DNA of 64,000 nt, from the NCBI GenBank assembly GCA_032622095.1, contig CP136062.1, positions 10,441,710-10,505,709 of the forward strand. The letters are read 5' to 3'. Made by a program: the position numbers and the translations under genes. How positions within the stretch are numbered: position 1 is the stretch's first letter; every line of letters starts with the position of its first letter. Below are positions 36,451 through 48,022 of this stretch, piece by piece. The stretch is from Siphonodentalium dalli (taxonomy: Eukaryota; Mollusca; Scaphopoda; Gadilida; Siphonodentaliidae). Below the pieces are notes generated by a model. It ran no database searches, was not told the DNA's origin, and saw nothing but the letters and a program-made list of their open reading frames with translations.

Positions 36451-36499
36451 GAACCATCGTTATGTAAACAAAACTGTTACAGTGATTTGTCAACAAATA
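36451..36499 (+). repeat. Dispersed GTTATGTAAACAAAACTG repeat, copy 2
   Basis: It matches the reverse of 28222-28272 and the direct copies near 48030 and 48165. It is followed by a looser shared AT-rich flank to about 36580. Confidence 0.8.
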
Positions 36500-36593
36500 T
36501 TGCTACTAGTAATCGCGTAGAAGGTTAAAAATATTATAGTCTAAATATTATTTTCAGAATATTTTTCAAATGCTTTGGCCTTGCAATGTTTAA

Positions 36594-36861
36594 CCCTTTC
36601 ATAATGGGAGCTGCGCTGGTGCAGCATTAAAGCCATTAGAGATCATGTACCAGTGAATTATTGAAAATAAACAAGTCTCACATTGCGAGCATCACATGTA
36701 TAAACGAATGCAATGGATTACAAGGTCAAGGTAAATATTGTTAGGCCATGTATTCTCTTATATACCGTATGTGAGGCTCTATTTTGGAGACTCGCAAATA
36801 TAAGAGAATGCATTGGCGCAGGGTTTTAGCAAAATTTCAGGAATCTGCAGTCATGGAAGGT
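36594..36861. mobile_element. Hairpin MITE flanked by TTAA
   Basis: TTAA at 36590-36593 precedes CCCTTTCATAATGG, and ATGGAAGG precedes TTAA at 36862-36865. CCCTTTCAT and ATGGAAGG are imperfect inverted ends. The internal hairpin GCCATGTATTCTCTTATAT ... CAAATATAAGAGAATGCATT is the family signature. The TTAA site and CCC start fit piggyBac-type elements. Confidence 0.75.
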
Positions 36862-36865
36862 TTAA

Positions 36866-37198
36866 GTTTTATTAAACTTTGGCATCTTATTGGACTTATT
36901 CAACACTGGTTGGTAATGTCATTTTAACAGTGATGTTTATCAGAATTGCTACTATGCAATGCCATTCTTTCAACTAAATTAATTAACTCCCAAAATATCG
37001 AAAGACCAGATGTGAGTAAAATATAAATTTATCATCCCATTTTATGCAGGGATACATAAAATAAACATAACATATGTTACTAGTATGCTTTAAAGTCACC
37101 ATGGACAATTAAAGGTAAACAATCTCTCCATGGTCTCCAAATCATCAGATTCTAAGAACAACATTTCTTAATCAATTAATTACCAAAACATAATGTTA
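36866..37198. other. Gene-free stretch
   Basis: Nothing recognisable. Confidence 0.45.
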
Positions 37199-37382
37199 CA
37201 GTAATGGCCAAAGTAATCGACCACTTAACCACAGCTGAATTATGGGTAATTTTTCAGGATTTAGTTGGAAATATGACTTGCTGCCATTCATCGGAAAGCT
37301 CTCCCCGAGAGCTTTCCGATGAATGGCAATAAGCCATTTAATTCTGCTGTGGTTAAGTGGTCAATTACTTTGGACATTACTG
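37199..37382. mobile_element. Tc1/mariner-like fold-back MITE
   Basis: CAGTAATGGCCAAAGTAAT and ATTACTTTGGACATTACTG are inverted and TA-flanked. The centre is GGAAAGCTCTCCCCGAGAGC with its complement. The right arm has lost about 30 bases after AATAAGCCA. It is the same family as 34349 and 26038. Confidence 0.9.
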
Positions 37383-39039
37383 TAACTACTGTCAACTCTA
37401 GTGTAACATTTTCCAAAACGTGTTTTATAAATCAACATTTTGTTCATCGCAACTTGGTATCAAGATTATGTCAATCGACTCATTCAATATTTGCTAGGCC
37501 GGGAAATATTCAAAGTGGTGAAAAATAACAGATTTAAAAAAAATATATTTTATAACTCAGAACTTTAAAGGGTGTGTTCCTAAACTCGAATCAATTATTT
37601 TTACACCTGAAGCTAAAGCAATGGTAATTGAGGAGCGTGAACTCGGATTATCAGTCTTTAAATGTACATGCATGGTACATGTCTAAGCCACATTAAGCTC
37701 CTTGTACAGATTACTTGGTGATACAGCAGGTTGACAAAGATAAAGGAACATCAGAATATTTTGATTCTGTGATGGATTTTAACGCCTGTATGTGTGTACA
37801 TGTACATGAATCTGATTATATTGACATGCTGCAATAATTTGTCACTTAAAGTGATGTGAAACACTCCGGTGAAAATATAAATGGAGACTAATCTTGTTCA
37901 AAGTAGTACTTTTTACAAATATTATATCCAAATTAACAACACAAACCATCATTCGTATACATAATTAAATGCAGTAACTATCGAAGGCGAACTCGTTTTC
38001 GTTAGATTATCGCCGATAGATGCGCCCCGAATCGAGTAGTAAATATTCACAATTGAGCGTAGTTCAGACGATGTTTTATATGGAGTGGTACGGTTGATTT
38101 GCTTTCGATTTTCGGCAATGTTAGTAGAATGCTACTTTCTTCCAGTTGGCATAGCGCCTTGGTACTAACTGAGCAGTTTCACGCACCAGAACAAGTGCAT
38201 AATATATCTTTAAAAGTTCATATCCTTCAGATAAGCTCAGAAACAAGGCTTAAGACTGTTCCATGGGTACTGTTGTGCCTTGTGTGGAGATTTGAAACTG
38301 GTACACCTCCAAATTCTGGTCAATGTAGTATGAAATATAAAAAAGTTTATGCATACGTTGGATGCCATAGTGCACATTTTCTGAGACTCTGTGAAGTATA
38401 CAAGTACATGTACGTTGTAGAATTGAATTCACCAGCTTCGCTTATCAAAATTTTCACCACATAAATCTGATAAAATGTAGAGGTCACTGATCGGTCTCCA
38501 TCAAGGAAGGATTGCTTACATATATGTGTCATTTTTGCCTTTGATGAACACATTGAACGTCATTTGGTTATAAATTGAAGCCTCCCTTCGCTGCAGTGTG
38601 TACAAGTTAACAGGTATGCGTGGTACTGGATTCAGTGCATACCGTCCGTAGGTATACATACATGTATGGTACATGTGTATAGCCAGGAGACTCAAGACTC
38701 ACTGTCGCACAGCAACAACACACATTATGTCATGCATGGACGAATACCGATAACATCTACAGTACATGATGTACACCGAATAACATTTGAAATCCTTCCT
38801 CACCCAGTCTTGGACAGAAATAATAATATTGGTATTAAGTGTCGCCATGCAGTGTCTGCAAGAAGCACTCAGGAAACAAAGATTCTATGATTGGTTATCA
38901 GATATCAGGCTTTGAATGAAATTTTGATGTCTCAATCCAGTCAAGCAGCTCCTCCTGTCTGAAAAAAATTTATTTTAATGCTGGTAATGACATCAGAAAA
39001 GAGGAAAGACTGATCAGATACACATTATTAAGATACATC
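37383..39039. other. Gene-free stretch
   Basis: The longest open frame (38099-38464, plus, 121 codons) matches nothing I know and has no supporting splice or promoter signal. No repeat is evident. Confidence 0.5.
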
Positions 39040-39180
39040 ATCCAAATTGATCACCCGGGGGGTAGAGATAGTATTTAAATCTCGGTATCGGTAAATTATT
39101 TTCGTCGATTTACCTCGGTATCGGTACAAATCGGTATTGATATTAATTTATAGGACCAACTGGAGAAGATAGTCCCAGTA
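39040..39180. repeat. CGGTATCGGTA motif cluster
   Basis: CTCGGTATCGGTA occurs twice, about 37 bases apart, and a partial AAATCGGTATTGATA follows. It is a small decayed minisatellite. Confidence 0.5.
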
Positions 39181-40599
39181 TATTCAAGTTTTTAGCTGAA
39201 CAATACACATGTATATATGACCACGGTCCACAGATTTACTACATTCGGGACAATAGCTACCGGTAGATTAGGCAACAAAATGACCTACGCAATTCAGGGG
39301 GGTCTGCAAAAAAAATCCGTATATAGGGCCGGGGTGGGTGGTCCAGAGGCGTAAAAAATTGTGCTTGTAAATCTTTTCCTAAATGTGTTTTTTTCAAACA
39401 ATTTACAAGTACTGACCATGTAATGTTGTTTGTAAGCACGTTAGTACCATGTGTGTTGGTATAGGGCTATATAGGCAGCTATAGTGACTCGTTAGCCCAG
39501 ATTTAGCAGCATACTGGATTTCACAGAATCGCGGCCCACTTCACAGTGGACCACCGTAATAGCGTTCAGGAAACTTATGATCAAAGGAAGAAATAATTAG
39601 TAACACAATTAATATATTACCCAGTTGTATTACCTGAATAAAAGTAATCAAACCAAAAAACTGTATCACAAATTGGATACTACATTGTGATTAACCTTAT
39701 TGTTGCATAACATGAAATTGAAAAGGGCCGGTATCTCATAAATTTCTAATGTCTGAAATACATGTACTGTCTTGTTCTGGCATGTAATAATCAAATGCAT
39801 TCCTTCTGGTTATTTCTCAACTTGAATGATTGCAAGCAGTGTTAATTTGCAACAATTATCCAAATAAAACTGAAATGGTTATGATGAATGACCATTACTG
39901 TTTACTGGTCAGACAATCCCAATTGAAGGTGACGCTATTCTCATTGAATTTCCGAACTTCAAATTTGGAGCTTTACTGCTCAACAAGACTAAACTAAATT
40001 ACTAATTGTATACTGTTGTCACTTACAAATAGATGAACTGAAATAATGTGATGCATACAGTTGCATTGAGTAATTACAGTCTTCAAAGTTCAAACTAAAA
40101 ATAAAATCAAGAATAAAATCTGACTGAGACTATACTGCAGACTCTAGTGCACAAATGCACATACAAATATTTAGAATCCATAGCAACTGAAGCTCCACTA
40201 AAACTCAACAGTTATTGACATTTGATAACAGTTAGGTCCACACATTCTATTTGCCTTTACTGATCATATGTTTAGTCAACAGCAGCCATGTTGTGAGCCA
40301 CAATGGATTCACTAGATATATGTAATATTATTAAAATTGGCATTATGGTTATAAAGTCATCTAAATGATCTGTACAAGTTACACTACAACTAGGTATACT
40401 GACCCAATGTATTACTGAATTATGATACGGCTGGTGCATTCAATGTTCACCAATTAAGTATGCTGTTGCTTGAATCTTAATGGTACACATTACACAACAA
40501 GAGTTTGCACCAAAAAAGAATAGTGGAATGGGATTGAAAGGCAGTTAACACAGTTATTGAAGAACGGCTAAAAAAAACCTCTGAAATTTTGATAAAAAC
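39181..40599. other. Gene-free stretch
   Basis: 39296-39350 has a G-run followed by GGGTGGGTGGTCC, similar to the G-run bounded segments elsewhere. The rest shows nothing recognisable. Confidence 0.5.
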
Positions 40600-40745
40600 A
40601 TGAGAAGGGGGGGGGGGGGTGGGTCCCCAAAAGTTTGGAGGAATTTTTTTGTATTGTGCACAAATGGGGTGGTGGGTCCATCGGGGTCTGAAAAAAACTT
40701 TTTGGGCCCAATATGTCCAATGTTTTTCTCCAGACCCCCCCCTGC
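40600..40745. repeat. G-run / C-run bounded segment
   Basis: It opens with about 13 G at 40607 and closes with CAGACCCCCCCC at about 40732. GGTGGGTCCCCAAAA and GGTGGTGGGTCCATC lie inside. It could fold as a stem closed by the G and C runs. It is probably a remnant of the same class as 33095 and 43236. Confidence 0.55.
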
Positions 40746-41082
40746 GCAATTAAGTAATATTCACACATCTCTTGACTTTGATGATTTACACGCATGTCAT
40801 CGTACTGATTTGAAAAGAATAAGAGCCTGACTACAATATTTGTTCGTGTCATTTTGATTTTCATAACATGTCCAGGAGTGAATAGAATTGTGAGTAGTAA
40901 TCAGTGATCACAAATTTATGAACGTTCGCGCGATATCATGATAATAAGGCAAGCCATTGCTATTTCCGAACTGAAGATGCTCAAACCTATGGTTGGTTCA
41001 TATTCTTCTCCTCCTTGCAGTGTGATATACCATTCATGTATACAAGAGTTCCCCTTATTTATAGCAGGCAAGCTACCGGATG
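40746..41082. other. Gene-free stretch
   Basis: Nothing recognisable. Confidence 0.45.
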
Positions 41083-41284
41083 CTATGAAATACTATTAGG
41101 GCCACTTCCTAATGTTGCTTTCGACGCACTTTTTGTCGCTTTCGGCACGCGCAAAATGTGCAATATTAGGGCTTGTTTCGGCGCGTTGAAAGCGACAAAA
41201 TGTGCGACGTAACGGCGCACATTTTGTCGCTTTCAACTCGCGCCAAAAGCGCCATAAGGAAGTGGCCCTAATAGTATTCCATAG
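41083..41284. mobile_element. Fold-back MITE with CpG-rich internal hairpin
   Basis: CTATGAAATACTATTAGGGC (from 41083) and its complement ending at 41284 form 27-base terminal inverted repeats with one mismatch. A second hairpin sits inside: CGCGTTGAAAGCGACAAAAT and ATTTTGTCGCTTTCAACTCG (about 41187-41246). It is rich in CG dinucleotides, unlike the AT-rich surroundings, and has no coding capacity. Confidence 0.88.
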
Positions 41285-41647
41285 GTTGCACATGGTGCAC
41301 AAGTGTTACTTTAAGCTATCACGCGATCTTTTCGGTCTGACAGCAATAGGCGCATATGTATAATATACCGGTAAGTATATATATGTTTAATACAGTAGGA
41401 TATAAACATATGTATACCGACATATATGTGCACAACTTTCCCAGATGTGCTATTTGCAATTGACAAGATCAGGTTGTATAAACAAAATTGCAATGCATAT
41501 ATCAAGCCGCTATTGCATCACCATCTATAATTATAAAGTAACGCACACATGTTGGCAATACATTAATAATTTCCTTACCGAAAATACGATATTTTTAGAT
41601 TTGATTCGGTACGGAACATCGGTAAACACTGAGTACCGCCCATCTCT
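41285..41647. other. Gene-free stretch
   Basis: It contains scattered ATATGTATA-type strings only. Confidence 0.45.
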
Positions 41648-41804
41648 AGGGGGGGGGGGGCCGAGTTATTACAGTATTAATGATATCCATTAAAATGCTG
41701 CATGACGGCCAGAAACAGCTACAAAATACATGTATCATATACCGATGTAACAGATATCTCCCCCTGGATATATCCATAATCCCCCACTCTGGATCCCCCC
41801 CCCA
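41648..41804. repeat. G-run / C-run bounded segment
   Basis: It opens with a G-run at 41648 and ends in a C-run near 41800, with GATATCTCCCCCTGGATATA inside. Similar in outline to 40600-40745. Confidence 0.5.
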
Positions 41805-41864
41805 TGAATGACTAAAATAAAATTTCACTCATTTGATATATGTTACTTGAACAAACAAAAATTA

Positions 41865-42610
41865 AATATAAAACAAGAGGTGTGCACTCGAGTGCTAGCA
41901 TACCCCCACCGTGGCAAATTCAACCCGCATTATCCGTAAACCCAACAAAAAAGCTTTTTAACATTAAAGAAAAATTTGGACTAATAATATCGATATGGTG
42001 TAACAAGAAGCTTGTACAGAAAAAAGTATTCAAATTGGTTCATATTTGTTAAAGTTATTAAGTCAGACAGAATTTTCTAAGTCAAAATAAGTCGAAAATG
42101 AAGTGTAATATTACGAAAAAAAATTGAGCCACATCATGTAGAGAGGGTATTGTGGGAAGCATGTATACCAATACTAATTGAAATCAGTTCATATTTGTTA
42201 AAGTTATTAAGTCGGATTTTGACTTTTCTAAGTCAAAATAAGTCGAAAATGAGGAGTAACTTGAAAAAGTCGGACCGAACCGCAATTAGCATCATGCGGA
42301 GAGACCGTCATAAGGAGATTCAGCCCTCTTAATTCAGATTGTTTGGCTTCGACAATCCGCTACGGCAACAGTATGCCGTGGCCCAGTTTGCTTCAGCAAA
42401 TTGCTTCGGCAATGCTGATTGCCGTAGCCAATTATGTAGGCTGGCTCAGATTGCATACAAAAAAATATTGAAATCGGTTCATAGTTGTTTGAGTTATGAG
42501 GTCGGACGGACGGACGGACACATGGAGGGAGAAAGCGTGACGGACGGATGGATGGACGGACGCAGTCAATCCAGTATACCCCCACTTTCTCGAAAGTGGG
42601 GGTATAAAAA
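41865..42610. repeat. 149-bp tandem repeat with GGAC run and terminal hairpin
   Basis: GTTCATATTTGTTAAAGTTA occurs at about 42039 and 42188, with AAGTCAAAATAAGTCGAAAA following each. A third, diverged copy is near 42477. A GGACGGACGGAC / GGATGGATGGAC stretch follows. The block ends in the hairpin TATACCCCCACTTTC, TC, GAAAGTGGGGGTATA (42575-42606), a likely element terminus. Confidence 0.75.
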
Positions 42611-43235
42611 CAAACTTAAATCTCATAAAACATTTTTTCTGGCAATTTCAGGGACAAACGATATTAGATGAGTGAATTTTCTTTTAGTCATACATGGGGA
42701 GAAATGCCCAGAGTGTGCGAATGGGATAGCCGAGGACATTCGCAAATAGCACTCCCCCATGGGGGAAGATATCCAGACAGGAGGAGATGACATGTTACAC
42801 CGGTACCTGTACTAAATACTTAGTACTACCAAAAATATTCCAGATACATATATAGGTACCGGTATATCATATTGGTCTTGTAAACATCATATATTTGTAA
42901 ATGTTTTAAGAAGGCAGTTTGGGGGGGGGGGACAAATTGGCATTCCATATACTAATTAACACTTGAAAGTCTGACATATGGCACCCCAAATGTCAATATA
43001 ACATTTGATTTTATCATCTTTACTTGAATTAGGTGAGTTCACAAATTCTCTATTTCCATGCATATACTAGTAAACACAATTATACATCATCATTGGGGAA
43101 TTGAAAAAATTATACTGTATAATATACAAGCATATGTATACTAGAAGAAAGCAGTACTTCTACATGTCAAATATCACACATACCAGTATATACCACTTAT
43201 ACTGCGGATTGACTTCTTTGAAAAATATTGGCCAT
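42611..43235. other. Gene-free stretch
   Basis: A small hairpin CCCCCATGGGGG lies near 42754 and a G-run near 42920. Nothing else is recognisable. Confidence 0.45.
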
Positions 43236-43735
43236 CATATCAGGGGGAGGGGGATTTCCGGGCACGTATGTCGGGGTGGATGGGTGGTTGATGTGACCAA
43301 CTAATATTCTTTTCCGCAACTAAAAATTTGACTGTTTTTTAATGAATTTGGCTTAAAACACATTACAATAAGAGAAATACCGGTAACATAAATGACAAAT
43401 TTCATGATAATCAGACAATCAACAGGATAGCTTGTAGCTCATGCAAAGGATTGAATTTGAAATCTGAGATGGCCACCGGCAGCCATGTTTTTTTGCTGAA
43501 TGACCCCAAAATGAGTGGTTATTATTTACATGTCAATGTTAACATCAATGACAAATAGTATGCGCAGAAATTCATATACAGCTGTTTACAGTGAATCTGC
43601 CCCCCCCCCCCCTCAAATCTGTTTTATCGTTAAAAGGTGGGGTGAATGTTTGGAAGCGGGGGTGGGTTCCAACAAGGGTCGAAAGGAAAAAATCAGCATA
43701 CGTGCCCAAAACATTTCTTCGAACCCCCCTCCTCC
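43236..43735. mobile_element. G-run bounded dispersed element, copy 2
   Basis: It starts GGGCACGTATGTCGGGGTG, carries one CAAGATGGC-family unit and ACAGCTGTTTACAGTGAATC with a C-run, and ends GCATACGTGCCCAAAACATT and CCCCCC. This is the same order as 33095-33610. Confidence 0.75.
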
Positions 43736-43839
43736 TGATCATACTAGTGTGGCCATTTTCATATATTTTTCCAACTATACTTTCTATAGGAAATGCTTGA
43801 TAGAAAATATGTAAATCTCCTATATATTTTGAAGACCTC

Positions 43840-44320
43840 TGCCTGTCTGTCTGTCTGTTTGTCTGTTTGTCTGTCATTAATACAAATCTACGATTCTCGA
43901 CCGATCGGGACGAAACTTGGTATGTGTGTGTAGTTTGACCAGGCGGTGGTCGTTGTCGTATTGGCGAGCCCGTGCGACGCCCATGAAGCGCATGCGCAGA
44001 CGAGACATCGGAAACGGGTGGAGCTATCGAATTAAAATTTGGTATGTAAATGTATCTTGCCCCGAATACGAATTTTATCGGATCGCCGAGCCCGCGCGAC
44101 ACCACATTCGAGCATGCGCAGACGAGATCTCGGAAACGGGCGGAGCTATCGACTTGAAATTTGCTATGTAAATGTATTTTGCCCCGGATACGAATTTTAT
44201 CGGGTCGCCGAGCCCGTGCGACGCCAGCTTCGCGCATGCGCAGACCAGATCTCGGAAACGGGTGGAGCTATCGACTTGAAATTTGGTTTTTGAATAGCCC
44301 GGACAACGTCGGGCTCATCG
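43840..44320. repeat. CTGT microsatellite and 122-bp tandem repeat, three copies
   Basis: CTGTCTGTCTGTCTGTTTGT (43846-43877) leads into three units starting near 43918, 44040 and 44163. Each has GGTATGTAAATGTAT-like sequence, CGCCGAGCCCG, GCATGCGCAGACGAGA and CGGAAACGGGTGGAGCTATC. The unit is GC- and CpG-rich. Long open frames across it on both strands arise from repetition. Confidence 0.85.
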
Positions 44321-45229
44321 GCTAGTACTATATACAAGTAGGGGGTTAAATGTAGCACAACTTTTAAGTTGCCGACTTTGTTTCTGGTGTCAATTTATAA
44401 ACTCCACCCATCGCCTGTTGTCAGGCCGCATTGATTGGCATTACACAAACAGGCATGGAAATACAATATAGTGAGTCATCTTATACATACATAATATAAG
44501 TTAACGAGATCCTTGCGCCACTCCGTTATTATTATATGTTGTTCCGTGCCGCTGCACATTAACATTCCTTGTTTTAGGATCGATACCTAGAGTTATCCTT
44601 CCTGTATTGTTTCACGTGTTGTAGTAACATTTGCGAATTATTTGGATTAAAGTTTAATAGCTAGTTTAGTCCTAAGCGTGCTTTATCGATATTCTACGGC
44701 TGGGGAAGTCCGATACAATAACGTTGTGGATGTATTAATTTTCAACCTTTGGTGTGATATCTTTTGGTGTATAATAACTACTAGTACACAGTCCTGTAGT
44801 TCCACAACAGTGACCGACTGACCGTGGCTAATGGATCTGGCATTTCTGTATTAAATTGGAAGAAACATTAAATATGCTGCATATACTAGTATACATATAT
44901 GTATGTGATATGGATACATGTATTTTCATAATTTGCAAACATATTTATAAACAAAAGTGTAAAGTTTATTCTTCCAACAATGTGAGCGTCCTCGGCAATT
45001 CAGATGACCATGATTAAATCGTAAGTGGAGGAATCGGGCCTGACAAAATCATTGGATATATTGCTGACTCGATTACGATGTCATCGCAGATGAGTAAATT
45101 ATCGGCGGTTAACCATGTGATTAACTACCCTATGATTTTGATTTACTTTGTACGATTTTTAAGTACACACGCAGTTCTGATTCAGTCACAAGTGAAGGTA
45201 ACCAAGGATACGCAAAATTTCGCATATAA
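44321..45229. other. Gene-free stretch
   Basis: About 44750-44825 resembles 53480-53570 (GGTGTGATA, CTGTAG, CAGTGACCG in order), which suggests an old dispersed copy. Nothing else is seen. Confidence 0.45.
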
Positions 45230-45468
45230 AATGCTTGATATTACTTTTTATCACTCGTGACCATGCGCAGTACAACGATCGATTACTACCCACAACGACA
45301 TCTTTCCACTTACGATTGAATCGTGATAATCAGAACATTCACTGAGTGAACGTTCAGATGACCACGATTCGATCGTAAGTGGAAACATTTCCGTCGTATG
45401 AAGTAACCGATAATTGGACGGCGCATGCTCACATCAAAATCGTAGGTCAAAAATAATAGCAAGCACTG
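45230..45468. mobile_element. Fold-back MITE of about 240 bp
   Basis: ATGCTTGATATTA at the left and TAATAGCAAGCA at the right are inverted. The arms pair through CATGCGCAGTAC / GGCGCATGCTC, ACGACATCTTTCCACTTACG / CGTAAGTGGAAACATTTCCG and ATCGTGATAATCAGAA to a centre at CATTCACTGAGTGAACG. A partial arm (CCATGATTAAATCGTAAGTG) also lies alone near 45010. Confidence 0.85.
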
Positions 45469-46269
45469 TTTGATTTTACTATTTTTTTATCCGAAATTGT
45501 GGCGTATTCTTGGTTTGATACTTTCCAACTATTGTCATATTAATCTCGACCGATAATACACAGCAATTATGCATGGCTTTATGCCAGAATTTGATTTTTG
45601 CAGAGTAAAGATTCCCTCTCACGCCGGTCACGGAATACTTTCCCTTTATCTAGCATAGAAATTAAGCTCAAATTATAATTTAATAAACACCGTTTTTGCA
45701 AAGTTTCCCAATTTTGCGAATATTGTGGAGGGGTACATTTATATACGAATGATCAATGTCGTATAATCATATTCCATCAGATGTTACTATTTTAACATGA
45801 CAAATCATAACAGATGACAACCAGATCATCGTATTTTAAAATTTCGAACATATTTCACAGACAGTAAAATTCACCATCATTTCATTTGAAAACTATGAAT
45901 AAATCACGCACGTGTAATCGTAGTTCAATTAAGTATATCACTCGTAACAACATTTTCGTGAAGAGAAAACACTTTACAACAGTTTACTTACCTGAAAAAG
46001 CAGATCAAATGGAGTTTATCTCTTCATTTCCGACCTCGAAACTTGTTTGTTGCCAAAATGGCTGACGAACAGAACAGCGTGAGCGAACAGCGGACACAAA
46101 AAACGTTGTAGTCCGAGTCCGACTTCAGTAAAAGGTGTATAATTGTGATTTTCAATTTCGTTCATCCCAGAAATCTAGTATATTTTATACACAGATCTAT
46201 ACAATTTGCATGTTCATAAAAGGTATATCGGGATTATATAGACTTGAGTGATGTGTTTTGACCTGTGCC
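45469..46269. other. Gene-free stretch with possible exon signals
   Basis: On the minus strand TTTTTCAG followed by GTAAGTAAAC gives a strong donor (last exon base 45992). Just upstream on that strand is a CpG-richer patch with GCCATTTTG. On the plus strand the same patch has CAAAATGGCTGAC (ATG at 46058) followed by AACAGC and GTGAGC. One of the two may be a first exon, but neither is proven. Confidence 0.3.
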
Positions 46270-46500
46270 ATTTAAATTTAATTCGGGGGGGGGTGGAGGT
46301 GGGGGGTGGTCAATGCATATTATTTTTCATTTGCGCTTAAGCGCAAATGATTTACGCTTAGCCATAAACATTTGCGGTTAAGCCTAAATGATAGAGGTTA
46401 TTTGAACTTAAGCGCAAATATGTGTGCGTAAGCGCAAATATGTGTGCTTAAGCGCAAATATTTTCGCTCAAGCGTAAATAAATAATAAATGTTAAAAGGG
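46270..46500. repeat. 20-bp minisatellite with palindromic unit
   Basis: About seven units near the consensus ATATTTGCGCTTAAGCGCAA run from 46327 to 46480. The first forms a perfect 24-base palindrome (46327-46350, half-site TCATTTGCGCTT). Later units keep CTTAAGCGCAAATATGTG. It is preceded by a G-run at 46286 and followed by GGGCCTCCCCCAT, resembling the G-run/C-run bounded segments. Confidence 0.8.
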
Positions 46501-46534
46501 CCTCCCCCATATATATATGACCATGGCGGGAATT

Positions 46535-46645
46535 CGCTGGTGCAGCATTAAGGTCTTAACATACCATGTGCTAGAGCATTCTCTTATATATGTGATTCAT
46601 CCATATGAAGCCTCGCATCATATATAAAAGAATGCACTGGCTTAC
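46535..46645. mobile_element. Hairpin MITE, diverged copy
   Basis: CGCTGGTGCAGCATTAA is shared with the copy at 36594. GCATTCTCTTATATATGTGA and CATATATAAAAGAATGCACT form the family hairpin with more mismatches than the other copies. Confidence 0.7.
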
Positions 46646-46669
46646 AAGGCTTGCCAATGAACTTAACAT

Positions 46670-47740
46670 TTATTAGGTTATTGCATGCACTTAATACACA
46701 GGGCAAGGTAGATTACATCATTTTATAGATATTCTAAAATTTCTAGTTTGTGAAAACTATAATTAAAGCCATATTGTATGCACCCTGTCTAACCAACTGA
46801 ACTATGAACTATAGACATGTTATTATTTTTATTATGAGAGACATGACTTCTGCAAAGATATAGCCTTACACATTATAAACATGCAAATAGTTGCTTCATT
46901 TGGGTTTGCTTCCATAATTTAGAGAGTCAAGACCTGAAGAAATTCCCTTATTTCAAATTTATAAGATGCCAAGCCAGCTGAAATGGTGTATCAAACCTCA
47001 AATGGCAGTATTTCTTAGCAGATGGACATCTCTACCAATAAATTAAATATTTCTCATGGTCATTGCATGCATTTTAACATACAGGGCAAGGTATAAAACA
47101 TTATTTGATGGATATTTTACTTAAAATAGTCAGTCGAAACTACATAAAAGCAATATTGTATGCATCCCTGTATAGCCAAATGGAATTAAACTATGGATAT
47201 TTTATTGTTTATTTCATTAGAGACATGTATTCTGTTGAGATATAGCCTTATATATGTTATAAACATGCAAATAGTGGCTTCATTTGGGCTTGCTTCCATA
47301 ATTTAGAGAGTCAAACCTGAAGAGATTCCCTAATTTCAAATTTATAAGATGTCAAGCCAGCTGAAATGGTGTATCAAACCTCAAATGGCAGTATTTCTTA
47401 TCAGATAGACATCTCTACGAATAAATTAAACATTTCTCATGGCCATTGCATGCATTTTAATATATAGGACAAGGCAGAATACATCAGTTGATGGATATTT
47501 TACTTAAAATACTTAGTGGAAACTACCTAAAAGCCACATTGTATGCATTCCTATATAGCCAAATGAAATTCAACTATGTAATAAATTGGATATTTTGTTG
47601 TTTGTATCACCAGAGAGATGCATTCTGCTAAAGATATAGTCTTTTGTGTGTTATAGGCATGCAATAGGTGCATTGCCTCATTGGGCTTGCTTTCATAATA
47701 CAACAGAGTCAACTCTGAATAAATACCATTGGTTTGAAAT
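46670..47740. repeat. 384-bp tandem repeat, about 2.7 copies
   Basis: GCTTCATTTGGGTTTGCTTC at 46893 recurs at 47277 and, more diverged, near 47675. CAAGCCAGCTGAAATGGTGT and CTCAAATGGCAGTATTTCTT lie at matching offsets in the first two. There are no open frames of note. Confidence 0.9.
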
Positions 47741-48022
47741 TGGTAGCATCTTCCATCCTTAGAAGAGGGATTCTACTAGCTTGAAGTACCGGTTTAATTA
47801 ATATGTCCAATGCAAGGGGCCACCGGAGAAGTTTGTCTAGTTCGGGGTGGGTGTGGCAAACCGCCAACTGGAGATTTCAAGGGAGGCCTTCTCAATGGCG
47901 ATCCACTATATTGTGCAAACCAAATTTTATTAAAATTGTATAAAGGTCAGCATGATATAAGAGCATTGAGACATAGATAAAAACACTTACTGACAGTTCT
48001 CGAATAAAAAAATTACATCTGT
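47741..48022. other. Short gene-free stretch
   Basis: Nothing recognisable. Confidence 0.4.

Noticed and set aside
38099-38464. A 121-codon plus-strand frame
   Set aside because: No recognisable domain or flanking splice or promoter signal. Frames of this size are expected by chance in 64 kb of this composition.
43572-44237. A 221-codon minus-strand open frame
   Set aside because: It runs through the 122-bp GC-rich tandem repeat and the G/C-run element. The peptide simply repeats the DNA unit.
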